A stretch of 64,000 bases of DNA from JAEWWD01 sp964440115 (GTDB lineage: Bacteria; Bacillota; Clostridia; Christensenellales; CAG-138). How positions within the stretch are numbered: position 1 is the stretch's first letter; the number at the start of each line of letters is the position of its first letter. Shown here piece by piece: positions 36,261 to 44,788 of this stretch. Where the stretch lies: the NCBI GenBank assembly GCA_964440115.1, contig CAYTPV010000003.1:62001-126000 (forward strand). Reading direction: 5' to 3'. Under the pieces are notes generated by a model that ran no database searches, was not told where the DNA came from, and was given only the letters and a program-made list of their open reading frames with translations. A program made the translations under genes and the position numbers.

Positions 36261-37625
36261 ATGCATTGTGCACATTGCGGCACAGAGCTTTTACCTGAGC
36301 ATCAATACTGCCCCCAGTGCGGCGCTAAAGTCCAGACCGCTCAGTCAGCAGAATTTACAAAGGAGCAGAGCGCTGCACCGCAGGCGCAAGTCCCCCCTGC
36401 ATATGTACCGATCGAGCTTTGTGCGCCGCCGATTACCGCGCCCCAGCGCCGCCTGATACTTGGCGCGCTGCTGCTGGGCATATTGTTTCAGGCAGCGCTG
36501 TTTACGGGCGGCGCCGAAACCGGCTTCTTCACGTTGTATGGGGCATTCTGGCTCGTTTACCTTGGGTTGTTTCACGCTTTGTGTTTCAAGCAGGCGATAT
36601 CGCGTCCGCTTGGCTTTCTGCTTGCAGGACCGGCGGCGTTTCTGTGCGTGATGCTGTTCTTTCAATCGCGCGGATACAGCGAGCAGAACCTTCTTTACAT
36701 CAACGCGCTGATCATCCCCATTTTGCTGATGCTGCACGCACAGTACATTTCACATCCTTTGCCGCCTGAGCGCGAAGAGGCATACCTCAGCCTGTTTTTC
36801 CTGGGATTTATCATTCAGCCATTTCAGTATATCGGCCGCTTCTTCCGCTGCATTGGCGACATAGGCCGGCTGGGCAAAGGGGCAAACAAGCGCGTATGGC
36901 TGGGCATACTGCTCGCCATCCCCGCTGTCGGTATTGTGCTTGCACTGCTTTTATCCGCCGACGCGGTCATGAACGCATACGCGCAGGAATGGTTCCGGCT
37001 GCCCGACCTTAGCGAAGTATTCGGGCGCATAGTACTTGCATTCCTTTGCGCCATGCTGTTCTACAGCTTCTTGTACGGGTCGGCATGGGGCAAGCCGCTG
37101 CTGCAGATGGAACTGCGCGAGCGCAAGCAGTGGGAAGATACGGCGCCCGCCGTTATACTCGGCGCTTTGCTCGCGGTTTATGCCTTATTTACGGCCATAC
37201 AGTTTGCGTATTTGTTCGGCGGGCAGGGGCTGCCCGCGGGGCTGACCTATGCGCAATACGCAAGAGAGGGCTTCAGCCAGCTTATATGGGTCGCTGCTAT
37301 CAATTTCGGCCTGTTCAGCCTGTTCTTAAGCCGCGCCCAGAAGCGGCAGGCGCTGCGCATACTCATGCTTGCGCTTCTCGCGGCTACGGCAGTCATACTC
37401 GTTTCGGCATTCACGCGGCTAATGCTCTATATTGACGCATACGGCCTGACGTTCAAGCGCATACAGGCGTTCTGGTTCCTGTGTTATCTTTCCGCCGTAT
37501 TGCTGCTATTCGCCGTGCGCATGTTCCGCGAAAAACTGCCGATGCTTCGTATCAGCGTGCTGCTGCTCGTTTTCTGGTATGCCGCGCTCAATGTGCCGGA
37601 CCTCACGCTGCTTTACGCCCAATGA
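36261..37625 (+). CDS. zinc-ribbon membrane protein with DUF4153/DUF4173-type domain
   Basis: 454 residues. N-terminal zinc ribbon with two CxxC pairs (CAHCG, CPQCG), a short linker, then about eleven membrane helices. The C-terminal half has family-like sequence AFTRLMLYIDAYGLTFKRIQAF. Members of this family occur with DUF2975 and HTH genes and have no assigned activity. It is the last gene of the operon and is closed by a terminator at 37704. Confidence 0.8.
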   Translation: MHCAHCGTELLPEHQYCPQCGAKVQTAQSAEFTKEQSAAPQAQVPPAYVPIELCAPPITAPQRRLILGALLLGILFQAALFTGGAETGFFTLYGAFWLVYLGLFHALCFKQAISRPLGFLLAGPAAFLCVMLFFQSRGYSEQNLLYINALIIPILLMLHAQYISHPLPPEREEAYLSLFFLGFIIQPFQYIGRFFRCIGDIGRLGKGANKRVWLGILLAIPAVGIVLALLLSADAVMNAYAQEWFRLPDLSEVFGRIVLAFLCAMLFYSFLYGSAWGKPLLQMELRERKQWEDTAPAVILGALLAVYALFTAIQFAYLFGGQGLPAGLTYAQYAREGFSQLIWVAAINFGLFSLFLSRAQKRQALRILMLALLAATAVILVSAFTRLMLYIDAYGLTFKRIQAFWFLCYLSAVLLLFAVRMFREKLPMLRISVLLLVFWYAALNVPDLTLLYAQ

Positions 37626-37635
37626 CAAAGGCTTG

Positions 37636-37690
37636 CGGGGGCTCCGCCCCCGAACCCCCGCCCAAGGGATAACGTCCCTTGGGTATCCCT
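37636..37690 (+). repeat. GC-rich dispersed repeat, family 3, copy 1
   Basis: GGGGGCTCCGCCCCC hairpin, the linker GAACCCCCG, then CCAAGGGA/TCCCTTGG. The same plan with changed, still pairing stems occurs at 44489-44540 and inverted at 56486-56542. Confidence 0.8.
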
Positions 37691-37703
37691 TCTGCAATAA
37701 CTC

Positions 37704-37729
37704 AAAAGCCGCCCATAGGCGGCTTTTTT
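37704..37729. terminator. bidirectional terminator between the DUF4153-type gene and sdpI
   Basis: AAAAGCCGCC/GGCGGCTTTT with CATA loop and T-runs on both strands, between convergent genes. Confidence 0.92.
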
Positions 37730-37761
37730 CAATATTACATTAGGTGGTCCTTGCTGCCCCG

Positions 37762-38430
37762 CTATTCCTGTTCGCGCGGATGCAATTTGCGATACAGCCG
37801 CCACGAGTAGATCGTAGGAATGACGCCCACGCCCACAACACCCACTAATATCGAACCAAGCGCCACGTAAGGCTGGTTGAACAAAAGCCCCAATCCTCCG
37901 CCGAGCATTGTCAAAAGCCCGCCGACTACGCCGGTATACGCAGCCAAATGATGCGTACGCTTCCAAACGGTTTCATCCTTGAGCGTCCAAGGAACCTTAA
38001 CGCCGTAGAAATAGTTCTGTTTCACGGTCGACATTTTATTGGATACAAAAACGAGCAGCGCGCCAATGAGCATCACAAGTATGCCGGGGAACACCATGCC
38101 AACATTCTGTACATTCGTCGCTGTCATGGCGTAAACACCCCAGCTGACAACAATCAGCAGCAGCGTAACGGCAGTAATTGTGTTTTCCTCAATTTGCCGG
38201 TTTTTCTTCATGTTTTCGGTCGCCATGGCACTCGCATAGTAGGCGTGCCGCACCCACTGCATCAGCAGGGGGATGAACGCAAACAACATCAGTGTCCACT
38301 TGCTGCCGAACCTATCCACCTCGCCGCTTATTCCCCAGTGGACGGGCACAATTTCACGCGGCAGCAGCAATATTGCCACAAACATCAGCACGGCATGTAT
38401 GATTACCAGTATCCGAAACAGTTTTATCAT
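37762..38430 (-). CDS. sdpI: SdpI/YhfL-type membrane immunity protein
   Basis: 222 residues, six membrane helices. N-terminal DUF1648 signature LPREIVPVHWGISGEVDRFGSK and, in the second half, the SdpI signature KQNYFYGVKVPWTLKDETVWKR. In Bacillus subtilis SdpI protects against the SdpC killing peptide. No sdpC-like gene is present here, so it may guard against other strains or have another role. It lies 10 bp downstream of the sdpR-type gene. Confidence 0.9.
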   Translation of the reverse strand: MIKLFRILVIIHAVLMFVAILLLPREIVPVHWGISGEVDRFGSKWTLMLFAFIPLLMQWVRHAYYASAMATENMKKNRQIEENTITAVTLLLIVVSWGVYAMTATNVQNVGMVFPGILVMLIGALLVFVSNKMSTVKQNYFYGVKVPWTLKDETVWKRTHHLAAYTGVVGGLLTMLGGGLGLLFNQPYVALGSILVGVVGVGVIPTIYSWRLYRKLHPREQE

Positions 38431-38440
38431 AACAATCCCC

Positions 38441-38725
38441 TCAATGATCTTCCTTTATATCCAGCAGCTGAGCAAACAGCCGCATCATATCCTGCACGAC
38501 GCTCATATTGAGCGAATAATTGATATTCTGACCTTTCTTTTCGGCATCCACCAGCCCCGCCTGGCGCAGCACATTCAGATGATGGCTGATGGAAGGTTTG
38601 CTGATGGAAAACGCAGCCGCGATCTCCCCTGCGTTTTTATCCCCTTCGCGCAGCATGTTAAGAATTTCCCTGCGCGTCGGGTCCGCCAGCGCGTTCCACG
38701 TATCGCCCAAAGCACCCGCCTCCAT
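38441..38725 (-). CDS. sdpR: ArsR/SdpR family repressor
   Basis: 94 residues, winged-helix of the ArsR class: WNALADPTRREILNMLRE, AAAFSISKPSISHHLNVLRQAGLVDAEKKGQNINYSL. It has no metal-binding cysteines, as in SdpR. The start is uncertain: the ATG at 38725 has no ribosome binding site upstream, while a TTG at 38710 has GGAGG 8 nt before it. A palindrome upstream suggests autoregulation of the sdpR-sdpI pair. Confidence 0.92.
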   Translation of the reverse strand: MEAGALGDTWNALADPTRREILNMLREGDKNAGEIAAAFSISKPSISHHLNVLRQAGLVDAEKKGQNINYSLNMSVVQDMMRLFAQLLDIKEDH

Positions 38726-38742
38726 GTTCGATATTTGTATAA

Positions 38743-38758
38743 TTAGATAATTATCTAA
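38743..38758. promoter_or_regulatory. SdpR operator palindrome
   Basis: TTAGATAATTATCTAA, a perfect 16-bp palindrome 18 bp before the ATG of the repressor gene. It overlaps the expected promoter region. Confidence 0.75.
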
Positions 38759-38870
38759 ATACAGTGCAAGTATATGCCCGAACTTCTAAAATGTCAACAG
38801 GTATTGCGGCTTTTCTCGACAGTGCGGATATGATATACTCAACGGGCAGAAAACAGAAAGGAAACTCGCC

Positions 38871-40229
38871 ATGTCATCGCTTCTGTTTCGAAATGTGGAT
38901 ACACTTGTCACCTGCGACGACAGGGATTCTATTCTTCATCACGTCAATGTCTACTGCGAAGACGGTATAATTCGCGATATCGGCAATCGGGAGTATCCGG
39001 CGGATACTGTCATCGACGCTTCCCGCATGTGGATGTATCCCGGTCTCATCAACACGCATCATCATCTGTATCAGTATTTCACGCGCAATCTGCCGCAGGT
39101 GCAGAACATGGAGCTGTTTGACTGGCTCAAGACGCTCTATGAAATCTGGAAGCGCATCAACGAGGAAACCGTTCGGTTAAGCTCGCTTGCAGGCATGGGC
39201 GAACTCATGCGCTACGGCTGTACCACCTGCTTCGACCAACATTATGTATTCCCCCGAAACGCATCGGGTCAGTTGATAGACGCGCAGTTTGCCGCCGCAA
39301 GAGAGTTGGGCATTCGCATGCACGCGTCGCGCGGCAGCATGAGCCTTTCTAAAAAGGATGGCGGACTGCCGCCCGATTCCGTTGTGCAGAATGTAGACGA
39401 AATATTAAACGACAGCCTGCGGCTTATTGAAACCTATCACGACGCCTCCCCTTATTCCATGCGGCAGGTGGCGCTCGCGCCGTGCTCGCCGTTTTCCGTT
39501 TCGGCCGATCTCATGAAAGAAAGCGCTGTGCTCGCGCGCTCCAAGGGCGTGCGGCTGCATACGCACCTGTGCGAAACAAGGGATGAGGAAAATTACACGC
39601 TGAGCAAGGTCAACATGCGGCCATACGATTACATGGAGCAGCTTGGCTGGACTGGCAGCGACGTATGGTATGCCCACGGCATCCACTTCAACGACGACGA
39701 GCTCAACCGCATGGCGCAGTCGCAGACAGGCGTCGCGCACTGCCCCTGCTCCAATATGAAACTTTCTTCCGGCGTATGCCGCGTTCCTGATATGCTTCGC
39801 CTTGACATCCCCGTTGGCCTTGCCGTGGACGGCAGCGCCAGCAACGACAGTTCCAATCTGCTTGAAGAAATGCGCACGTCGTATCTACTGCACCGGCTGA
39901 CTTGGGGAGCCAACGCGCCTTCAGGCTATGATATACTTAAAATGGCCACACGAGGGAGCGCTCGTCTGCTCGGGCGCGAAAAGCTGGGTCAGATAGCTGC
40001 CGGTTATGCGGCAGACGCGTTTTTGATACGTTTTGACCGGCCGGAGCTTCTAGGAACCCATCTCGACCCGAAGAGCGTATTCGGCACAGCAGGGCTGCAC
40101 AGACCCGTGGATTACGTGATCGTAGACGGAAAAATCACCGTGAAAGACGGCGAACTGACATCCATCGACGAAGATAAGCTTTACCGCGACTCACGCGCGA
40201 ATATTGATCAAATACTGGGGAAACTATGA
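38871..40229 (+). CDS. 8-oxoguanine deaminase (amidohydrolase superfamily)
   Basis: 452 residues. An amidohydrolase of the cytosine/guanine deaminase-like branch: metal ligands NTHHHLYQYFT near 60, HTHLCETRDEE near 225, HGIHF near 265 and DGSASNDSSN near 325. The pattern and neighbours match 8-oxoguanine deaminases, which turn 8-oxoguanine to urate; a chlorohydrolase-type substrate cannot be excluded. With the xanthine dehydrogenase and nucleoside importer it points to purine catabolism or clean-up. It overlaps the QueT gene by 4 bp. Confidence 0.82.
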   Translation: MSSLLFRNVDTLVTCDDRDSILHHVNVYCEDGIIRDIGNREYPADTVIDASRMWMYPGLINTHHHLYQYFTRNLPQVQNMELFDWLKTLYEIWKRINEETVRLSSLAGMGELMRYGCTTCFDQHYVFPRNASGQLIDAQFAAARELGIRMHASRGSMSLSKKDGGLPPDSVVQNVDEILNDSLRLIETYHDASPYSMRQVALAPCSPFSVSADLMKESAVLARSKGVRLHTHLCETRDEENYTLSKVNMRPYDYMEQLGWTGSDVWYAHGIHFNDDELNRMAQSQTGVAHCPCSNMKLSSGVCRVPDMLRLDIPVGLAVDGSASNDSSNLLEEMRTSYLLHRLTWGANAPSGYDILKMATRGSARLLGREKLGQIAAGYAADAFLIRFDRPELLGTHLDPKSVFGTAGLHRPVDYVIVDGKITVKDGELTSIDEDKLYRDSRANIDQILGKL

Positions 40230-40726
40230 CGGAAATCAAAAAGCTCGTTTACGGCGCGATGATCGCGGCGCTGTATTTCATACTGACGTATGCGATTGCT
40301 CCCATCAGTTCCGGGCTGTTCCAATGCCGCCTTTCGGAAGCGCTGTGTGTACTGCCCTACTTTACGCCCGCTGCGGTGCCCGGCCTGTTCGTAGGGTGTC
40401 TGACGGCGAATTTGCTGATGATGACAACGATGGGCATACTTCCGCTTGACGTCATATTCGGCAGTCTCGCGACGCTGCTCGCCGCATATATATCCTTTGT
40501 AATATCAAGGAAGTATACCTCAAAAGCAGCGCGGTTTCTTGTACCTGCTCCGGCCGTCATCGTAAACGCGCTTGTCGTCGGATGGCTGCTGGCGGATGTT
40601 TATAAGGTAGGCATGCCATACTGGATCTGTGCGCTTTATGTTGCCGCCGGCCAGATTGCTGCCTGCTATGGATTGGGTATGCCGCTGCTGTTTATATTGG
40701 AGAGATATAAGCAGAAGCTATTCTAA
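40226..40726 (+). CDS. queT: QueT family ECF transporter substrate-binding subunit
   Basis: 166 residues, five to six membrane helices. Family marks: KKLVYGAMIAALYFILTYAI, FQCRLSEALCVLPYF and GMPYWICALYVAAGQ. QueT proteins are membrane S-components that import a queuosine precursor with a shared ECF energising module. No riboswitch (preQ1 type) is visible before it, because the gene is translationally coupled to the deaminase (ATGA overlap). The coupling hints at a purine-like substrate, which is inference. Confidence 0.85.
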   Translation: MTEIKKLVYGAMIAALYFILTYAIAPISSGLFQCRLSEALCVLPYFTPAAVPGLFVGCLTANLLMMTTMGILPLDVIFGSLATLLAAYISFVISRKYTSKAARFLVPAPAVIVNALVVGWLLADVYKVGMPYWICALYVAAGQIAACYGLGMPLLFILERYKQKLF

Positions 40727-40783
40727 GCCGGTCGTATCGAAGGAATTGCTAGTACTTGCGAATAGCGGGACGGGAACCATTCC

Positions 40784-40813
40784 TTGACACCCCCGCCAGA
40801 GCGCAACTATAAT
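40784..40813 (+). promoter_or_regulatory. sigma-A promoter of the pyruvate:ferredoxin oxidoreductase gene
   Basis: TTGACA (40784-40789), 18-bp spacer, TATAAT (40808-40813). Both boxes match consensus. Confidence 0.9.
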
Positions 40814-40829
40814 ATTTATGGGCTAAATT

Positions 40830-40843
40830 CCCGAAATTTCGGG
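40830..40843. promoter_or_regulatory. palindrome in the 5' leader of the pyruvate:ferredoxin oxidoreductase gene
   Basis: CCCGAAATTTCGGG, a perfect 14-bp palindrome about 10 nt after the expected transcription start. It could be an operator or an mRNA 5' hairpin. Confidence 0.5.
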
Positions 40844-40900
40844 CGTCCCGCCCTGTTTAATAGAAAAGCAACAATGCAAGTAATACTATAGGAGGTTCTT

Positions 40901-43900
40901 ATGCCAAAATCCATCACCATTGATGGGAATACCGCAGCCGCTCATGTAGCATACGCATTTTCTGACGTAGCAGCGATATATCCCATCACCCCGTCCTCCA
41001 ACATGGCGGAAGTCGCCGACGAATGGGCCGCGAACGGCCGTACCAATCTTTTGGGCCAGCAGGTTCGGGTCTCTGAGATGCAGAGTGAAGCTGGCGCCGC
41101 AGGCGCAGTGCACGGTTCCTTAGCCGCAGGAGCACTGACCACCACATTCACCGCATCGCAGGGCCTTTTATTAATGATACCGAACATGTATAAAATCGCC
41201 GGCGAATTATTGCCCGGCGTATTTCATGTCTCGGCCCGTGCGCTGGCTGCGGGCGCTCTCTCCATATTCGGCGACCACAGCGACGTTATGAGCACCCGCC
41301 ACACGGGATTTGCCATGCTTTCTTCGGCTTCCGTACAGGAAGTTATGGATCTCGCGCTTGTCGCGCATCTTTCTTCCATCAAAGCGAGCGTTCCGTTCCT
41401 GCATTTCTTTGACGGTTTCCGTACATCTCACGAAGTGCAGAAAATCGAAGAGATCGCCTACGAAGATATGGGCAAGCTGCTGGATTGGGATGCTGTTGCG
41501 AAGTTCCGTGCCCGCGGCCTGAACCCGGAGCACCCGCACCAGGGCGGCACCGCGCAGAACCCGGATATCTACTTCCAGGGCCGTGAAGCTGTCAACAAGT
41601 ATTACAACGCCATTCCCGCCATCGTCGAAGAGTACATGCAGAAGGTCGGCGAACTGACCGGACGCAAGTATCACCTGTTCGACTATGTTGGCGCTCCGGA
41701 TGCGGATAAGGTCATCATACTCATGGGCTCCGGCGGCGACGTCTGCGAAGAGACCATCGATTACCTCAACGCCAAGGGCGCTAAACTGGGCGTTCTCAAA
41801 GTCCGTCTGTACCGTCCCTTCGCTGCAGACCGCTTTATCGGCGCGCTGCCCAAGAGCGTCAAGAAGATCGCGGTTCTGGACCGCACCAAGGAACCCGGTT
41901 CCCTTGGCGAGCCCCTTTATGAGGATGTGCTCACCGCACTCAAAGAAGCCGGCAATTCCGATGTGAAGGTGTACGGCGGCCGTTACGGCCTCGGCTCCAA
42001 GGAATTCACGCCCTCCATGGTGAAGGCTGTATACGATAACCTCGACGCAGCCCAACCCAAGAACCACTTCACCGTGGGCATCGTTGACGACGTAACCCAT
42101 CTCTCCCTCGACATCAAGGAAGAGATCAACGCCGCGCCTGCCGGCACCATCGCCTGCAAGTTCTACGGCCTTGGTTCGGACGGCACCGTCGGCGCGAACA
42201 AGAACTCCATCAAAATCATCGGTGACCACACCGATATGTACGCGCAGGGATATTTCGCCTACGACTCCAAAAAGTCCGGCGGCTTTACGGTATCCCATCT
42301 GCGCTTTGGCAAAAAGCCCATACAGAGCCCGTACCTCATCACGCAGGCGGACTTTGTGGCTTGCCACAACCCCTCTTATGTCACCCGTTACGCGGTAACA
42401 GAAGGCATCAAGGAAGGCGGCGTGTTCCTGCTCAACTCGCCCTGGACAGTTGAGGAAATGGAAAACGAACTGCCCGCCGCCATGAAGCGTTCCATCGCGA
42501 AGAAGAAGCTGCGCTTCTACAACCTCGACGGCATCAAGCTCGCGCGCGAAGTCGGCATGGGCGGACGCATCAACACCATCATGCAGAGCGCGTTCTTCAA
42601 GCTGGCCAACGTCATTCCCGTCGATCAGGCCATCGATTACATGAAGGCCGCCGCCAAGAAGTCCTACGGCAAGAAGGGCGACGAAGTCGTCAAGAAGAAT
42701 TACGACGCCATCGACGCCGGCGTGAATGCCATTGTGGAAATCAAGTACCCCGAAAGCTGGGCCAACGCCACGACCGGCGCTACCCCCGTTTCCGTTACGG
42801 ACGACGAATATTACCACAACTTCATCAAGCCCATACTGGCGCAGGAAGGCGACAAGCTGCCCGTTTCCATGCTCTCTGCGGACGGTTTCGTACCCACCAG
42901 CACCACCAAGTATGAAAAGCGCGGCATCGCAGTCGACGTTCCCAAGTGGATCCCCGAAAACTGCATACAATGCAACCAGTGCTCGTTCGTATGCCCCCAC
43001 GCGGTCATTCGCCCGTTCGTCGCCAAGTCCGAGGATCTTGCGAATGCACCCGAAGGCTTTGTAACGCTCAACGCCATCGGCAAGGAATTCACCGGCCTCA
43101 AGTTCAAGATTCAGATTTCCCCGCTCGATTGCACCGGCTGCGGCAACTGCGCCGATGTATGCCCGGGCAAGGGCGGTCAGAAGGCCCTCGTCATGGCGCC
43201 GCTTGCGGAACTGGCCGAGACCGAGGAAAAGAATTGGGAATATGCGCTCAAGCTTCCTGAAATGAACCTTGATATCAAGCCCAATACCGTCAAGAACAGC
43301 CAGTTCCTGCAGCCGCTGTTCGAGTTCTCCGGCGCGTGCGCTGGCTGCGGTGAAACGCCGTATGTCAAGCTCGTCACGCAGCTGTTCGGCGACAGAATGG
43401 TCATCGCCAACGCCACGGGCTGCTCCTCCATCTATGGCGGCAGCGCGCCCACCTGCCCGTACACCGTCAACTCCAAGGGTCACGGCCCCGCATGGGCAAA
43501 CTCGCTCTTTGAGGACAACGCGGAATTCGGCTTCGGCATCAATCTGGCCTATAACCAGCGCCGCAAGAAGCTTGCCGCGCTCATCACCGAACTCAAGGGC
43601 GAAACCTGCAAGGAAGGCACCGCCGATATTCTGCAGGCATGGCTCGACAACATGGATGACGCCGAGGGCAGCAGGAAAGCGTCTGAAGGCGTTAAGGATC
43701 TCGTGTTCCGTCCCGCAGGACAGGAATGCAGCCCGCGCGCGGCAGAGCTCAAGAAACAGATTCGCGAAATGTCCGACCTGTTGGTCAAGAAGTCCATATG
43801 GATATTCGGCGGCGACGGCTGGGCATATGACATCGGCTACGGCGGATTGGATCATGTGCTCGCCATGGGCGACGACGTGAATGTACTCGTTATGGATACC

Positions 43901-44431
43901 GAAGTGTATTCCAACACGGGCGGACAGTCCTCCAAGGCAACGCCGACCGGCTCCGTTGCGAAGTTCGCTGCCGCCGGCAAGCGTACCGGCAAGAAGGATC
44001 TTGGCATGATGGCCATGTCCTATGGCTATGTGTATGTTGCCAAGGTTTCCATGGGCGCGAACCAGAGCCAGGTGCTCAAGGCAATTGCGGAAGCGGAAGC
44101 GTATAAGGGACCGTCCCTGATCATTGCGTACGCGCCCTGCATCAACCATGGCATCAACATGGGCAAGTCGCAGGCTGAGGCCAAGAAGGCCGTGGAATCC
44201 GGTTACTGGCCGCTGTACCGCTACAATCCGGATCTGGCGAACGAGGGCAAGAACCCCTTCACGCTGGACAGCAAGGACCCGAAGATGCCGTACGCCGACT
44301 TCATCATGGGCGAAGTGCGTTATGCCTCCCTCAAGAAGCAGTTCCCCGAAGAGGCAACCCGCCTGTTCGAGAAGGCCGAGAAGGAAGCAGCCGCCAAGAT
44401 CGATTACTACAAGAAGCTCAGCGAAATGTAA
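40901..44431 (+). CDS. nifJ: pyruvate:ferredoxin (flavodoxin) oxidoreductase
   Basis: 1,176 residues, full length for the single-chain enzyme that converts pyruvate and CoA to acetyl-CoA, CO2 and reduced ferredoxin. Domain I begins with YPITPSSNMAE (TPP site). A ferredoxin-like domain near 685-765 binds two 4Fe-4S clusters (CIQCNQCSFVCPHA; CTGCGNCADVCPG). The third cluster uses GACAGCGETPY near 810, and the TPP-binding GDGWAYDIGYGG lies near 970. No oxygen-protective features are evident. Strong promoter, AGGAGG box and heavy use of C/G-ending codons suggest high expression. Cytosolic core enzyme of fermentation. Monocistronic. Confidence 0.97.
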   Translation: MPKSITIDGNTAAAHVAYAFSDVAAIYPITPSSNMAEVADEWAANGRTNLLGQQVRVSEMQSEAGAAGAVHGSLAAGALTTTFTASQGLLLMIPNMYKIAGELLPGVFHVSARALAAGALSIFGDHSDVMSTRHTGFAMLSSASVQEVMDLALVAHLSSIKASVPFLHFFDGFRTSHEVQKIEEIAYEDMGKLLDWDAVAKFRARGLNPEHPHQGGTAQNPDIYFQGREAVNKYYNAIPAIVEEYMQKVGELTGRKYHLFDYVGAPDADKVIILMGSGGDVCEETIDYLNAKGAKLGVLKVRLYRPFAADRFIGALPKSVKKIAVLDRTKEPGSLGEPLYEDVLTALKEAGNSDVKVYGGRYGLGSKEFTPSMVKAVYDNLDAAQPKNHFTVGIVDDVTHLSLDIKEEINAAPAGTIACKFYGLGSDGTVGANKNSIKIIGDHTDMYAQGYFAYDSKKSGGFTVSHLRFGKKPIQSPYLITQADFVACHNPSYVTRYAVTEGIKEGGVFLLNSPWTVEEMENELPAAMKRSIAKKKLRFYNLDGIKLAREVGMGGRINTIMQSAFFKLANVIPVDQAIDYMKAAAKKSYGKKGDEVVKKNYDAIDAGVNAIVEIKYPESWANATTGATPVSVTDDEYYHNFIKPILAQEGDKLPVSMLSADGFVPTSTTKYEKRGIAVDVPKWIPENCIQCNQCSFVCPHAVIRPFVAKSEDLANAPEGFVTLNAIGKEFTGLKFKIQISPLDCTGCGNCADVCPGKGGQKALVMAPLAELAETEEKNWEYALKLPEMNLDIKPNTVKNSQFLQPLFEFSGACAGCGETPYVKLVTQLFGDRMVIANATGCSSIYGGSAPTCPYTVNSKGHGPAWANSLFEDNAEFGFGINLAYNQRRKKLAALITELKGETCKEGTADILQAWLDNMDDAEGSRKASEGVKDLVFRPAGQECSPRAAELKKQIREMSDLLVKKSIWIFGGDGWAYDIGYGGLDHVLAMGDDVNVLVMDTEVYSNTGGQSSKATPTGSVAKFAAAGKRTGKKDLGMMAMSYGYVYVAKVSMGANQSQVLKAIAEAEAYKGPSLIIAYAPCINHGINMGKSQAEAKKAVESGYWPLYRYNPDLANEGKNPFTLDSKDPKMPYADFIMGEVRYASLKKQFPEEATRLFEKAEKEAAAKIDYYKKLSEM

Positions 44432-44448
44432 TCTCACAGATACCAAGC

Positions 44449-44482
44449 AAAGCCCGCCGGGATATCCCGGCGGGCTTTATTC
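44449..44482 (+). terminator. terminator after nifJ
   Basis: AAAGCCCGCCGG/CCGGCGGGCTTT with a short loop and T-rich tail, 17 bp after the stop. Confidence 0.92.
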
Positions 44483-44488
44483 TTGTGT

Positions 44489-44540
44489 TGAGGGCTCCGC
44501 CCTCAAACTCCCGCTTAGGGCGTAACGCCCCTAAGAACCC
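44489..44540 (+). repeat. GC-rich dispersed repeat, family 3, copy 2
   Basis: GAGGGCTCCGCCCTC hairpin, linker AAACTCCCG, then TTAGGGC/GCCCCTAA. Same plan as 37636-37690 with compensated stem changes. A CGCGAACG/CGTTCGCG hairpin follows. Confidence 0.75.
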
Positions 44541-44639
44541 ATTCGCGAACGCACAGCGTTCGCGGGGATTATATTAGCGAATAGCGCTTTGAACTATTCT
44601 AGACTTTCCGATCAAGCTAAGGCAACAAATACTTAATCG

Positions 44640-44714
44640 TACCCCAGGGGCCGCGGGGGCGGAGCCCCGCTTTTAAATAAAATAAACAATCGTCGCCGCC
44701 CTAAGGCGGCGATA
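44640..44714 (-). repeat. GC-rich dispersed repeat, family 2, copy F (inverted)
   Basis: On the minus strand: ATCGCCGCC/GGCGGCGA hairpin, TTTATTTTATTTAA linker, then the CGGGGCTCCGCCCCCG hairpin. Matches copies D and E. The 357-bp gap it occupies between nifJ and tuf holds only repeats and terminators. Confidence 0.85.
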
Positions 44715-44744
44715 CTGATTAACCAAAAAACTCAGGACACGCAA

Positions 44745-44770
44745 AAGGGGCTGTCCGAAAACAGCCCCTT
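44745..44770 (-). terminator. terminator after tuf
   Basis: AAGGGGCTGT/ACAGCCCCTT, 19 bp after the tuf stop on the minus strand. Confidence 0.85.
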
Positions 44771-44788
44771 GTATGTGTTACCTAAACC

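Noticed and set aside
41207..44446. 1,079-codon open frame on the minus strand
   Set aside because: It lies exactly antisense to the pyruvate:ferredoxin oxidoreductase gene. Strong third-position C/G bias keeps the antisense frame open. No ribosome binding site or known motif.
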